From assembly GCA_022647725.1 (NCBI GenBank), contig JALCLG010000001.1, forward strand, positions 936,931 to 1,000,930: a stretch of 64,000 nucleotides of DNA, read 5' to 3'. The translations under genes were made by a program, and so were the position numbers. Of the stretch, positions 7,284-15,693 are shown one piece after another (position 1 is the first letter of the stretch; every line of letters begins with the position of its first letter). The notes below the pieces were generated by a model, which was given only the letters and a program-made list of their open reading frames with translations, ran no database searches and was not told the DNA's origin. This DNA comes from Bacilli bacterium. GTDB taxonomy: Bacteria > Bacillota_I > Bacilli_A > RFN20 > CAG-288.

Positions 7284-8726
7284 TCAATGACAGACACTTG
7301 GCCTGCTTTTTGCTTCTGCGGCGGACCACGCCGCCCGCCGCTCCGACGGCGTCATGTACAGCCCGACGTCCGCGAAGTACCTCAGCCGCCTCGTGTTGTA
7401 GTCCCGGATGTAGTCCCCGACGGCCGCGGCGAGGTCGGCGAAGCAGCCGAACTCCCTCTCGTGGCCGTAGAACATCTCGTTCTTCATCGTCCCGAAGAAG
7501 CTCTCCATGATGCAGTTGTCGAGGCAGTTGCCCTTTCTCGACATCGACTGCCGGATTCCCATCCCGCGCAGCGCCGCCATGTAGGCGGGGTGGCGGTACT
7601 GCCACCCCTGGTCGGAGTGGAAGACCGTCCCCCTGAGGCAGCCGTGCGCGGCGAAGGCCCTGCCGAGCATCCTCATCTGCTGTGCGAGGTCCGGCGAGAG
7701 GGCGAAGTCGTAGGAGACGATCTCCCCGGTGAACATGTCCTTGACGGGCGCGAGGTAGCACTTCGTCCCGCCGGGGAGGGTGAACTGGCTGACGTCGGTC
7801 GTCCACTTCTCGTCCGGCCGCGAGCAGCCGAAGTCGGACAGCCGCCGGACCCTGCCCCTCGAGTCCGCACGCTCACTCAGCAGGAGGTCCGGAGACTCCC
7901 TTCCCTCGCCGCCGACGTAGGAGTTGTACCTGATGCGCCTCCTGATCCCCGCCAGGCCCATCTTCCTCATCAGGCGCTGCACCCTCTTGTGGTTGACGGA
8001 CAGGCCCCTCCGGCGCAGCTCGGCGGTGACCCTCCTCACGCCGTACCGGGACCTGTTCTCCTCGAAGATGTCCGAAATGAGCCGGGCGGTCTCGGCGTTC
8101 CTCGCGTCCGGGTCCCGGCGTCCGGCCTCGAAGAAATAGGTCGACTTGGCCAGGCCGGCGGCCTGGAGGAGATCCTTCAGCCCCGCAGACGGGATCTCTC
8201 CGAGGATCTCCCTCACCGCTTCGGCCCGGAGCCTTGGCGACGCTCCTCCGCGTCCGCCAAGGCCTTCAATTTTTTTAAGTAGGCGTTTTCCAGCCGCAGC
8301 CTGGAGTTCTCCTCTCTCAGGCGCCGCAGCTCGGAGCTTTCCTCCGTCTTCTCTTCCTTCCCCTTTGGCATCCCTCGGCCTCCTTCCCTGCCTAGATTGT
8401 AAGCCCTGGAGGCCGCTTTTCAAATAGGCGCGCTGCCAGGAGAGGACGATGGAGCAGTCCGGCATTCCGAGGGAAGCGGCAACGGCGGTCAGGGCCTCCC
8501 CCGCGAGGCCCCTCCGGACGGCGGCGAGCTTCTGATCCGGGGTGAAGTGCCTTGTCTTCCCGTGTCTCAGTGCCTCCGCGCCGTGCATCCTGTAGACCAG
8601 GGCCCACCTCCGGACCTTTATCTTGAATGTTTTCGCCTTGGACGTCACGTATGCGGGCACTTCCGCGGATCCCTTCGTCAGGTACTGCCTGACGGCGGCC
8701 ATCTTCTGCTCGAACGTGTACTTCAT
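7284..8726 (-). CDS. IS150-type transposase (orfA and orfB in one frame)
   Basis: The frame is open from 8771, but ATG 8726 (MKYTFEQKM) has GGAGGAGG upstream and is preferred, giving 480 aa. Residues 1-110 hold two helix-turn-helix units (insC/orfA type). The orfB part has an HTH_21-like region and the rve integrase core: Asp in DEKWTTDVSQF, Asp in FHSDQGW and Glu in NCIMESFFGTMKNE, an intact DDE triad. In this family orfA and orfB are usually joined by -1 slippage. Here the two halves already share a frame, and the expected leucine-zipper segment lies in another frame (8213-8371), so one base may have been gained near 8372-8374. Confidence 0.85.
   Translation of the reverse strand: MKYTFEQKMAAVRQYLTKGSAEVPAYVTSKAKTFKIKVRRWALVYRMHGAEALRHGKTRHFTPDQKLAAVRRGLAGEALTAVAASLGMPDCSIVLSWQRAYLKSGLQGLQSRQGRRPRDAKGEGREDGGKLRAAAPERGELQAAAGKRLLKKIEGLGGRGGASPRLRAEAVREILGEIPSAGLKDLLQAAGLAKSTYFFEAGRRDPDARNAETARLISDIFEENRSRYGVRRVTAELRRRGLSVNHKRVQRLMRKMGLAGIRRRIRYNSYVGGEGRESPDLLLSERADSRGRVRRLSDFGCSRPDEKWTTDVSQFTLPGGTKCYLAPVKDMFTGEIVSYDFALSPDLAQQMRMLGRAFAAHGCLRGTVFHSDQGWQYRHPAYMAALRGMGIRQSMSRKGNCLDNCIMESFFGTMKNEMFYGHEREFGCFADLAAAVGDYIRDYNTRRLRYFADVGLYMTPSERRAAWSAAEAKSRPSVCH
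8213..8371 (-). other. displaced orfA coiled-coil segment of the transposase
   Basis: In the frame shifted by one base, 52 codons from ATG 8371 encode MPKGKEEKTE, then a heptad-like ELRRLREENSRLRLENAYLK stretch and a stop. This is the typical C-terminal leucine zipper of IS150-type OrfA. It contains TTAAAAAAATTG, an A7 slippery site of the kind used for -1 frameshifting. In the main frame the same DNA encodes low-complexity Gly/Ala/Arg sequence. The zipper is therefore out of frame with the upstream HTH part in this copy. Confidence 0.6.
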
Positions 8727-8760
8727 ATGAAACCCCCCTCCTCCGGGCGGAGGCGCCGGG

Positions 8761-8791
8761 CTTCCTTCCAAGGCCAGGCCTTGGAAGGAAG
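8761..8791. repeat. perfect 13-bp hairpin at the transposase-proximal IS end
   Basis: CTTCCTTCCAAGG (8761-8773) and CCTTGGAAGGAAG (8779-8791) are perfectly complementary around a 5-base loop. It lies inside the IS, between its outer end (8823) and the transposase start (8726), and has no T tract. Such end-proximal hairpins in insertion sequences can block translation of transposase from read-through transcripts by covering its ribosome binding site region; that role is an inference here. Confidence 0.7.
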
Positions 8792-8823
8792 TGACACCTA
8801 GCCAGTCCAGAGAAAGGGGTACA

Positions 8824-9126
8824 GCTTATAAACTCATCTCCGGCCATCCGGATAGCACTCAGGGTTGAAGCCGAACTCGCGGTTGCTCCCGGGCCCAGCC
8901 AGTTGTAGAAAATGCGGAAGAGGGAGAACACACAAGCTCCTAAGATGGAGGCGGCAATCACGTTGGAGATGAAACGGAGTTTGAAGTCAACGTCCTCGCA
9001 CTTAAAGAGAAACCAGAGGGATTCCACGTTACCTGCAAGAAAGAAGATGCAGGCAAAGAAGGCAACCCAAGGGGTGCCGTTGTAGGCGACAAGGGTGAAG
9101 ATTGCACAGATAATTGCACAAATCAT
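8824..9126 (-). pseudogene. small membrane protein, paralog family MIC-x-I (copy 3), broken by IS
   Basis: ATG 9126 (MICAIICAIFTLVAY) follows AAAAGGAGG and opens a frame homologous to the genes at 6830-7147 and 6451-6786, with hydrophobic segments around residues 3-14, 19-40 and 50-75 and the LAG..E motif. The native sequence ends after 101 codons at the insertion sequence boundary (8823/8824). The frame then continues as an unrelated hybrid into IS DNA to 8392. By comparison with its paralogs only the last few residues are lost, so partial function cannot be excluded. It is the first of the three copies in transcription order. Confidence 0.7.
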
Positions 9127-9180
9127 CGATATATATCCTCCTTTTCTGTTGAAGGCACCTTGATCTTCTCCGCGATGACA

Positions 9181-10200
9181 TCAAAGCCGGGCGGCAATGC
9201 GGTCATAGGCACGGGTAGCATAGGCACCATCCGGATTGACGTTATCTTCGAAGTCGAGGACCTTTTGTCTGAGATCAAGGAAACGGTTCCTTAACTCCCG
9301 CTTGTCTTTCTTGACCAGGAAGCCATGGTATTTCAGACCTTCCAGGATGAAGAGATGCTTGACGTTGTAGTCTTTCCTATAGATGCGGGAATCCAGATCG
9401 GCTTCGAAGCGAAGTTCGCAGTCGAAGGCCGTGTTGACAATTTCTTCGAAGAAGTCTTCTCGGCCGACCAACTGATCCGGGAACTTCTTCTGATAGGCCA
9501 GGCAGACTCTGAGGAGATGCATCTGTTCGCCGAAATGGTCCGGTCCGACGATGAGACTTCTCAGCAGGCTTCCTAAGAGCTTGCTATCCAGTTTGTCCGG
9601 ACAGTTCCAGGCCAGGTCAAGGAAGAGATAGGGATTAAACGGCCAGTGCTCCTTGTCGTTGGCAGGCATCGCCAGGGCTATGTTCTTTACTTCGAACATA
9701 GGAATCATCCGGTTTCCCCGGCCGACATTGCCAGCCAAGATGATGTTGCAGTCATGGAGATAGGTATCCGAATCTTCTTTGCCAGCTTGCGGAACATAAC
9801 TGAATCCCCAGCCCATTGCGACCGAGACAACGTAGTAATCCCGCATTTTGTAGGCCTTTTCCATCACTTGGATAAGCAGATGGAAGTAGGCAGCATCCTC
9901 CTCCGGATTTCCTTTCGAGAGATCAAAGGTGGGAATGTCGGCATAGGGAACCTTCCCGGAAATGGGGGCAACCCCATGTTTCGTGTAGTTCTTGCCCCAG
10001 ATAGCCCGCATATCCTCAGCAAATTCGTGGGGACCATAATACCGTCCGTCACAGGGTGTCGGATAAATCTGATCGTATTCCTTGGCACTGCAGAAGCACT
10101 CATAGGCGCTGATAAAGGCTTCTCTTCCCTTGAAGGGATCCGCGATATAAGCCTCCATCACCGCCGACAGATTCATCGTCGTAAAACTTGTTTGTTCCAT
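9181..10200 (-). CDS. hypothetical protein (339 aa) downstream of kinase
   Basis: Soluble, mainly helical protein of 339 residues, rich in aromatic and charged residues, without signal peptide or membrane segment. Its start is 16 bases after the kinase stop, preceded by a GA-rich stretch (GAAAAAGAGGAAAAAAC), and it precedes the three small membrane proteins. No known motif was recognised. Position suggests it is a substrate, adaptor or effector of the kinase/phosphatase pair, but this is inference. Confidence 0.65.
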   Translation of the reverse strand: MEQTSFTTMNLSAVMEAYIADPFKGREAFISAYECFCSAKEYDQIYPTPCDGRYYGPHEFAEDMRAIWGKNYTKHGVAPISGKVPYADIPTFDLSKGNPEEDAAYFHLLIQVMEKAYKMRDYYVVSVAMGWGFSYVPQAGKEDSDTYLHDCNIILAGNVGRGNRMIPMFEVKNIALAMPANDKEHWPFNPYLFLDLAWNCPDKLDSKLLGSLLRSLIVGPDHFGEQMHLLRVCLAYQKKFPDQLVGREDFFEEIVNTAFDCELRFEADLDSRIYRKDYNVKHLFILEGLKYHGFLVKKDKRELRNRFLDLRQKVLDFEDNVNPDGAYATRAYDRIAARL

Positions 10201-10216
10201 TGTTTTTTCCTCTTTT

Positions 10217-11551
10217 TCAATAGGTCAGCTCAGCCCGTACCGTCTTGAGGATGCCATTGTTCTTTTCCAGTCTTACCGTCAGCTTCCCGTTCCGGTACTG
10301 TCCTTCATAGATGGGACTATGCTCTAAGGCAATCACGATGGGATCCCAGAAGAAGGGAGACAGAATTCTTGAAAGCGAGGGAAGCTGGAGAAGAGCCTCA
10401 CAGATGACAGCTTTCATCACCAGTCCCGTCACCGCGGATGAACGCTCATCCTTGGGTCTGGGGAGTGCCAGTAGCTTGTAGGGGAGACTGCTTTCGGGAA
10501 GAATGCTGTTAGCCTCCGGATCGACCTTGGCAATCCGTCCGTCTAAGAGGTAATGAAGATAGCTCTTCATGTCATCGAGCCACTGGCCGGTGGCGATGAC
10601 CTTCGTTCCCGTGAATTCATTGACGAAATCCTCTTTGAGGAAGCCGGGAAGATGAGACCAGAGGATGCCATAGATTCCTTTGGGAATGCGTTTGTTGGAC
10701 CTTTTCAGGTTGTAGGCAAACGGGGGATACTGATTCTTTAATAGATAGTCGTTGGCTTCCTTGTCATTGGGATCCTTGGCGTTGGTGCAGTAGGAATAAG
10801 GGTTCTTGCCGAAGAAGAAGAGATGGAAGAGCAGGCTGGCAACGGCGAAGTACTCGTCTTCCATTGTCCGGTAATAGCAAGAGGCTTCCTTGTTGTAGAA
10901 GCTAGGAGAGGTGTATTCGGAGGTCAGCACCGGACAAGGATACTTATCGACCTGGAAGCTATCGCAGTCGACGATATAAGCTTTAGCAAAGTCATCTTTC
11001 TTTAAGAGAAGATTCTCAAGTTTCAGGTCACCGACCAGGATGTTCCGGTCATGGAGATACTTCAGACTCTCCAGAACGGAGAGAATCAGCCGGACCTGGT
11101 AGGTCCTGCTGAAGCCGGGATAGGTCTTGGGAACAGCCAAATAGGTGTTCTGAGCGATGCTGCTGGAAAGATCAATTCCCGTAATATCATCCCGGAGATA
11201 ACCTAAGAACTTGTTCCGAGTGTCATAGAGTGCTTCCTGTGGCCAACCGATGGTCGGATTGTTCAAAGGATGGGAGACCATCAGTTCAATCTTTGTCTTA
11301 CGGAAGCTGCAGTTGACTTTGTTCCGGTAAATCTTGACGATCTTGCCGGGATAATTCTTCACCCCGTAAACGACACCTTCCCCTCCCTTTCCATAGAGAG
11401 GGCCGACAACAGCCTTTCTTCCCGCACTGGTCCAAAGTACCTGGTCCGTAAAGCCTTCATCAGGAACATCGTGATAGATCGGTGTCATGTCCAACGACGG
11501 GACAGCACCTTGGGAGAGTGGGAAGGGTCTTACGCTATCAAGATTTTCCAT
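10217..11551 (-). CDS. Hanks-type protein kinase (YegI-like)
   Basis: Ser/Thr kinase domain in the first 330 residues: glycine loop GKGGEG at 54-59, the ATP-anchoring Lys73 in VKIY, catalytic loop VGDLKLEN with Asp175, Lys177 and Asn180, and DCD (195-197) in place of DFG. The His of the HRD motif is replaced. About 100 C-terminal residues are of unknown fold. A strong AGGAGGT precedes ATG 11551 and overlaps the end of the PP2C gene seven bases upstream. The kinase/PP2C/VWA order resembles the E. coli yegI-yegK-yegL group, where kinase and phosphatase are thought to act on a shared target. No transmembrane segment is present, so it should be cytoplasmic. Confidence 0.85.
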   Translation of the reverse strand: MENLDSVRPFPLSQGAVPSLDMTPIYHDVPDEGFTDQVLWTSAGRKAVVGPLYGKGGEGVVYGVKNYPGKIVKIYRNKVNCSFRKTKIELMVSHPLNNPTIGWPQEALYDTRNKFLGYLRDDITGIDLSSSIAQNTYLAVPKTYPGFSRTYQVRLILSVLESLKYLHDRNILVGDLKLENLLLKKDDFAKAYIVDCDSFQVDKYPCPVLTSEYTSPSFYNKEASCYYRTMEDEYFAVASLLFHLFFFGKNPYSYCTNAKDPNDKEANDYLLKNQYPPFAYNLKRSNKRIPKGIYGILWSHLPGFLKEDFVNEFTGTKVIATGQWLDDMKSYLHYLLDGRIAKVDPEANSILPESSLPYKLLALPRPKDERSSAVTGLVMKAVICEALLQLPSLSRILSPFFWDPIVIALEHSPIYEGQYRNGKLTVRLEKNNGILKTVRAELTY

Positions 11552-11558
11552 TGGGCTT

Positions 11559-12554
11559 TTACCTCCTTTCTTGAATCGGTACCAGACCGGACATCACCGT
11601 CTTTGCTTCTTCTCCAGGGATCAGGGCGAGAGCGAAGACCTGAGGCTTTTCAGAGAGGACTTCATAGGAGTGAATGTCTTCGGGGACGAAGCCAGGACGG
11701 ACCATTAAGGCAAGACTCAGATCGTCTTCGGCATAGGGAGATAACTTCTGCTGATTCGTCTTAAGGTAGCTGAGAAGATAATCATCCGCTTCCTTCTGAT
11801 TAGGAGAAGATGTCATTGCGAAGAGTTTCTTTACCGAAGGACGGAACTTTCTTTCAAAGGGAATGGTTGTATCGACTAAGGAATCAGGACCATCGGACAT
11901 TAGGAGGAAGCCTTGGTAGGAGGAGACATCCGGAATCAGGACTAAGCGGAAGCGGTCATAGCTGGCAAGGAATCGGCTGAGCAGGGAATCTTTGTAGATG
12001 GTTGTGGGATAGACCGTTTCGTTGACTGCCTCATCCTTGATTTCAGTTGAGAGAATTTTCATGACTCCATCTTCCAGTGCACCGATGTAGCCGTCTCCGA
12101 TATGACCATAGATGGCCTGATTGCCCTTGACGGCAACGAAGAGAAGAGTGGCATTGAATTCATCCAGGGCGTTGAAGTAGAGCTTCTCAACTTGAGGGAG
12201 GTTTTTCTTCGACGGCATTGGGAACCCGCTGGGGAAGTACTTGCCTTGATGAGCAGCCATTTCTCTTTTGAAGCTGTCAATGATGGCTTCTACGAGAGCA
12301 ATCTTGATTCTCAGCGGATCCTGATATTGGAAGAGACTGAAGGAGTGGATGAGAGCATTCAGGACGACAAAAACTGTCAGTTCGGCAGCTTTGTCGCCTT
12401 CTTGAGAGCTACTACAGCCATCGGAGAGAACAATGGCAGAGACGCCATTGCTCTCTTCATGGCATACATGATCCTGGCAAGGGCAAGGAGGCACGATTCC
12501 CTGGTGCCGAAGACCGCAGATTCGATTGGCATGACAGTACCAATACTTTGTCAT
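11559..12554 (-). CDS. PP2C-type serine/threonine phosphatase (YegK-like)
   Basis: 331 residues. PP2C metal-binding motifs are visible: Asp28 in CQDH, Asp45 in LSDG, Asp154 in GHIGDG, Asp221 in MSDGPDS and Asp277/278 in EDDLSLAL. The N-terminus has several Cys and His residues (residues 7-32) that might bind metal. It lies two bases after the second VWA gene and seven bases before the kinase gene. The likely role is to reverse phosphorylation by the neighbouring kinase. Confidence 0.85.
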   Translation of the reverse strand: MTKYWYCHANRICGLRHQGIVPPCPCQDHVCHEESNGVSAIVLSDGCSSSQEGDKAAELTVFVVLNALIHSFSLFQYQDPLRIKIALVEAIIDSFKREMAAHQGKYFPSGFPMPSKKNLPQVEKLYFNALDEFNATLLFVAVKGNQAIYGHIGDGYIGALEDGVMKILSTEIKDEAVNETVYPTTIYKDSLLSRFLASYDRFRLVLIPDVSSYQGFLLMSDGPDSLVDTTIPFERKFRPSVKKLFAMTSSPNQKEADDYLLSYLKTNQQKLSPYAEDDLSLALMVRPGFVPEDIHSYEVLSEKPQVFALALIPGEEAKTVMSGLVPIQERR

Positions 12555-12556
12555 AG

Positions 12557-13261
12557 TTAGAGAGTTGTCGGCTTGTCAGAACCTGTGCTGACAATGCCTT
12601 GAGCAGGCTGAGAGACCGACTTTCCCAGCCATTCGAACAGGGCGGGAAAGTCGAGATCTTTCAGGTGCATTACGGGATGATCAGGAGTGAAACCAGCCAG
12701 GGTTGATTGAATAGAGCGCCACTTTTCGTCATCCTCGTCGTTGCCAACGACAATGAACCAGGCATTCAGCTTTCTGCTTTTGACCAGTTCGCTGGTCTTA
12801 GCCTGGACTTCCGTAAGCATCTCAGTATCGCCGGGCTTCCCGTCGGTCAAGACGATGAGCCAAGGCTGGTAGTAATCAATGCCGTTTTCCCGATAGAGCC
12901 GTTTCCGGTCGTTCAGGAGATTCAGAGCTTTATCGACGGCATGGCAAAGGGCGGTCCCGCCCTGAGCATGGAGATCGAGGTCGGGAACGTTTTTGACGGA
13001 TCCGAAGTCATTGAGAGGCGTCACATCGCTGTTAAAGGTAATCAGGGTGATTTCACAGCTTTCGGCAGCCTGAGGCTGACTCGCGATGCTGGCATAGAAG
13101 TGGGATAAACCCTCCTTCATCTTGTCAATCGGGATTTGGCCTTTGGCATCCGCTTTTCCCATGGATCCGCTGATATCCAGGCAGAGACAGACCGGCGTTT
13201 TGTTGGCAGAGTTGATTTCAATCTGATCATCTTCACCGGTATACTTGTTTGAAATGGACAT
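12557..13261 (-). CDS. VWA-domain protein (YegL/TerY-like), second copy
   Basis: 234-residue single von Willebrand factor A domain. MIDAS residues are intact: DISGS (Asp29, Ser31, Ser33), Thr in GGTALCHAV and Asp in VLTDGKPGD. No signal peptide or membrane segment, so intracellular. It is paralogous to the adjacent gene at 13276-14046. In known Ter-like and YegL systems VWA proteins act as metal-dependent adaptors for kinase/phosphatase modules. Confidence 0.85.
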   Translation of the reverse strand: MSISNKYTGEDDQIEINSANKTPVCLCLDISGSMGKADAKGQIPIDKMKEGLSHFYASIASQPQAAESCEITLITFNSDVTPLNDFGSVKNVPDLDLHAQGGTALCHAVDKALNLLNDRKRLYRENGIDYYQPWLIVLTDGKPGDTEMLTEVQAKTSELVKSRKLNAWFIVVGNDEDDEKWRSIQSTLAGFTPDHPVMHLKDLDFPALFEWLGKSVSQPAQGIVSTGSDKPTTL

Positions 13262-13275
13262 TTCCTTTCTCCTTT

Positions 13276-14046
13276 CTAATACTCACCCCATTTGGTGATA
13301 TCTGTCGTATCGACTTTGACGGTCTCGCCAACGCGGGAATTGGAGACCTGAGAGACGGACTTTCCCAGCCACTCAAAGCACTTCTCCATATCGTTGACCC
13401 GAATCGGAGGGCGGTGGGAGAAACCAGCCAGCACTTCCCGGTTGACATCCTCACCCAAGATGAAGGGGAGCACGGAGAGCTTCTTGCCGGCTTCCATCTG
13501 CTGGGTCAGCCGCTGGATGTCTTTGACGTCATCGGTAGGATTGCCATCGGTCAGCAGCACCAGCCAAGGCTGGTAGTAGTCAACCCCAGTGGACTTATAG
13601 AGGGCTTTACGCTGAGTTAAGGTTTCCAAAGCTAAGGTGACACCTTTTGACATATTGGTGCCATCATGCTCATAGTCATCTGTTTTCTGATGGGAGAAGG
13701 CCTCTTTCCGGTCTACCAAGGAGTAGTCCTCGACAAGGTTGGCCGTCTCCGAGAAGAGGACAATGCTGATTTCACAGGACTGCCGTGCCTTCGGGTCTTT
13801 TTTGATGGTGTCATAGAAGGTATTGACGGCATCAATCACGTCATCCAGCCGGGTTCTTCCGGAAGTGACGACATCATAGGTGTTGCCATCCCTTTCAACC
13901 GTTTCACCCGTATAGGTGGTATCGGAAGGATTTGTGACTTCCAGCATGGAGCCGGAGACATCAATGCAAAGACACACGGGTAACCGTGGGGCATTGTTGG
14001 TTTCCAGATCATCGTCTTCGCCGTAATATTGTTTTTCTTGAGCCAT
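13276..14046 (-). CDS. VWA-domain protein (YegL/TerY-like), first copy
   Basis: 256-residue VWA domain with intact MIDAS: DVSGS (Asp29, Ser31, Ser33), Thr in DGTNMSKGV and Asp in LLTDGNPTDD. It starts YYGEDDDLETNNAPRLPVC, close to the start of the next gene, showing tandem duplication; an insert after the MIDAS loop (residues 36-65) makes it longer. It has AAAGGAG before ATG 14046 and follows the leucine-rich repeat gene by 13 bases. Confidence 0.85.
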   Translation of the reverse strand: MAQEKQYYGEDDDLETNNAPRLPVCLCIDVSGSMLEVTNPSDTTYTGETVERDGNTYDVVTSGRTRLDDVIDAVNTFYDTIKKDPKARQSCEISIVLFSETANLVEDYSLVDRKEAFSHQKTDDYEHDGTNMSKGVTLALETLTQRKALYKSTGVDYYQPWLVLLTDGNPTDDVKDIQRLTQQMEAGKKLSVLPFILGEDVNREVLAGFSHRPPIRVNDMEKCFEWLGKSVSQVSNSRVGETVKVDTTDITKWGEY

Positions 14047-14059
14047 AGCTAGCTCCTTT

Positions 14060-15463
14060 CTATTGCTTCATCATCCAGTCATCCAGCAACTTACGGAACG
14101 GTGTTTTCTTAGGCTCTTCTTTGATGCTTTGCCGATTCGGATCAATCGGAACAACCTCACGGATGTTGTGGCATCCTTCCAGGAAGTGAAGATCGGCCGC
14201 TGCCGGTAAGATCAGGTGATTGATGCGGACATAGGCATTGAAGGAGAGGAGGTTATCTTTGAAGAGTTCACTGAGGTTGGAGACTTGAAGGTGGGACGGA
14301 TAACCCAGTCTTAGGTAATCAATGGTATGGACGTGATTGTCTTTGATCTTGAAGGCTTGGGGAGCAACGATTTCTGATTCGGATAGATTCAAGGAGAAGA
14401 CATCCGGGTAATTGTCGGAGGCAAAGGCATTCTTGCTCACCTTCCGATAGGCATGGTGGGCGAAGTCAAATCCTCTAAGATCCGTATCTTCCAGGGCGTT
14501 CTCGCCGTAATTTTCAGCATGGAAGAGAAAGTCGAAGTTATTCAGAGACCGGCAGCCCTCGAAACAAGAAGCAGGAAGCGATAGGATCTGGTTTCGATAA
14601 GCTTCAATGGTTTCCAATGAGGAACAATTGTAGAAAGCCTTTTCCTCAATAGATTCTAAGGAACCAACCTTTATCTTTATTAATGAAGAATCATTACGGA
14701 ATGCGCTTTGCTGGATGCGTTTGACTACAGGAAGATTGATTAGGATTAGTTGAGAGTCGTCTTCAAAGCAGGATTCCGGGACTTCCTCAATGGGTGAGTT
14801 GGAAAGAAAGACATAACGGAGACGAGGACAACTCTCGAAGGCTTCGGGTGGCAGCAATGAGAGACTATTCGGAAGGACAATATCTTGGAGTTCTTTTGAC
14901 TCTTGGAAGAGGCAACCGATAGAAGACACCCCTTCGGGAATGATGACAAAGGAAGAATCCCCCAAGTACTGGGATAAACCTTTGCTTTCGTCCAAGACAT
15001 AATCCTTTCTAAGGTCATAGCTTGGATACCCTTGACCTAATGTCTGTGATCGAGAGAGAGGAAGAAGCTGGATTTTGGTCGAGTCTTTTGATAAGCCGTA
15101 GGTGTGAGGATTAATCCATGGGATATCATCACAGGGAATATTGAAGGCTTTAAGGAAGCAACTGATGAGGTAGGCATAGAGGTAACTTGGAATATGGTTA
15201 AGTTCTAACTGATTGGTCAGTGCCGATAGAGAAGCAATCAGCTTATCCAGCGAACTGTTCTTCAGTCGGCGTATTTGTTGGTAGAGATTAAAACCTTTGG
15301 AATAGATGAGACGGAGTGTTTCTTCCTGGAGAAGCTCTTCTTCGGAACTTTCTTTACTAAGGGTGGAAGAATAACTATCAAGAAAGGCCTTGGGATCATC
15401 CAGCGAGGATGAATCCTTGATTGTCTTAGCGATGAGTTGCGACAGTATTTCTAAGCAGGTCAT
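14060..15463 (-). CDS. intracellular BspA-type leucine-rich repeat protein
   Basis: 467 residues. An N-terminal helical region (1-145) is followed by about seven LRR_5 (BspA-like) repeats from residue about 165, with the pattern of I-P-x-x-F-x-x-C-x-x-L (for example EVPESCFEDDSQL, SIEEKAFYNCSSL, SLPASCFEGCRSL). BspA repeats are normally on secreted adhesins, but here there is no signal peptide, so the protein should be cytoplasmic. It is the first gene of the long leftward operon. The start lacks a clear SD sequence (AAGCAACAAAA precedes ATG), suggesting a short leader. It may be the sensing or scaffolding part of the system. Confidence 0.75.
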   Translation of the reverse strand: MTCLEILSQLIAKTIKDSSSLDDPKAFLDSYSSTLSKESSEEELLQEETLRLIYSKGFNLYQQIRRLKNSSLDKLIASLSALTNQLELNHIPSYLYAYLISCFLKAFNIPCDDIPWINPHTYGLSKDSTKIQLLPLSRSQTLGQGYPSYDLRKDYVLDESKGLSQYLGDSSFVIIPEGVSSIGCLFQESKELQDIVLPNSLSLLPPEAFESCPRLRYVFLSNSPIEEVPESCFEDDSQLILINLPVVKRIQQSAFRNDSSLIKIKVGSLESIEEKAFYNCSSLETIEAYRNQILSLPASCFEGCRSLNNFDFLFHAENYGENALEDTDLRGFDFAHHAYRKVSKNAFASDNYPDVFSLNLSESEIVAPQAFKIKDNHVHTIDYLRLGYPSHLQVSNLSELFKDNLLSFNAYVRINHLILPAAADLHFLEGCHNIREVVPIDPNRQSIKEEPKKTPFRKLLDDWMMKQ

Positions 15464-15526
15464 TTTTGTTGCTTATATTCTAGTTGAGCAAAAGGGTAAC
15501 TAAAAGGTATCAGTTTTTTAACAAAA

Positions 15527-15589
15527 TTTGTTCCCTAAAATATGTAAAAAAACTAAAAAAACGAATAAAAAAGTTCCCTAGTAGGGAAC
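15527..15589. promoter_or_regulatory. palindromic operator between WYL regulator and kinase operon
   Basis: GTTCCCTA-G-TAGGGAAC (15573-15589) is a perfect 8-bp inverted repeat. A half site, TTTGTTCCCTA, lies 46 bases to the left (15527-15537), between the palindrome and the operon start at 15463. The two share the GTTCCCTA core, and the palindrome is also flanked by ACAAAA. The region separates the divergent WYL gene and the LRR gene, so it is the likely binding site of the WYL protein. Confidence 0.6.
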
Positions 15590-15693
15590 AAAACCTTGGA
15601 TAACTGGCTTAATTGTTGTTCTCTATTTCTAAAAAAAAGCCAAAAGCTTTCTGCTTCGCTATAATTGAATGTGATTTTTGGGGGAACAAGTTT

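Larger units (their letters stand above)
7213..8823 (-). mobile_element. IS3-family (IS150-type) insertion sequence
   Basis: 1611-bp element bounded by imperfect terminal inverted repeats: TGTACCC...TGGACT..GCT on the 7213 side matches TGTACCCC...TGGACTGGCT read inward from 8823. It contains one transposase region on the minus strand, with the HTH orfA part followed by a DDE orfB part. It is much richer in G+C than the flanking genes, so it was probably acquired from a high-GC donor. No target-site duplication is visible (left flank ATGAGG, right flank GCTTAT), which suggests deletion or recombination after insertion. It interrupts the 3' end of a small membrane protein gene. Confidence 0.85.

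Noticed and set aside
7226..8427. Long rightward open frames opposite the transposase (for example 7272-8282, Pro/Arg-rich)
   Set aside because: They are antisense to the DDE transposase in GC-rich DNA, where stop codons are rare, and they have low-complexity composition and no ribosome binding site.
15613..15693. TTG start for the WYL protein
   Set aside because: A TATAAT box at 15660 lies inside this extension and there is no ribosome binding site before 15613, whereas ATG 15694 has GGGGG at proper distance.
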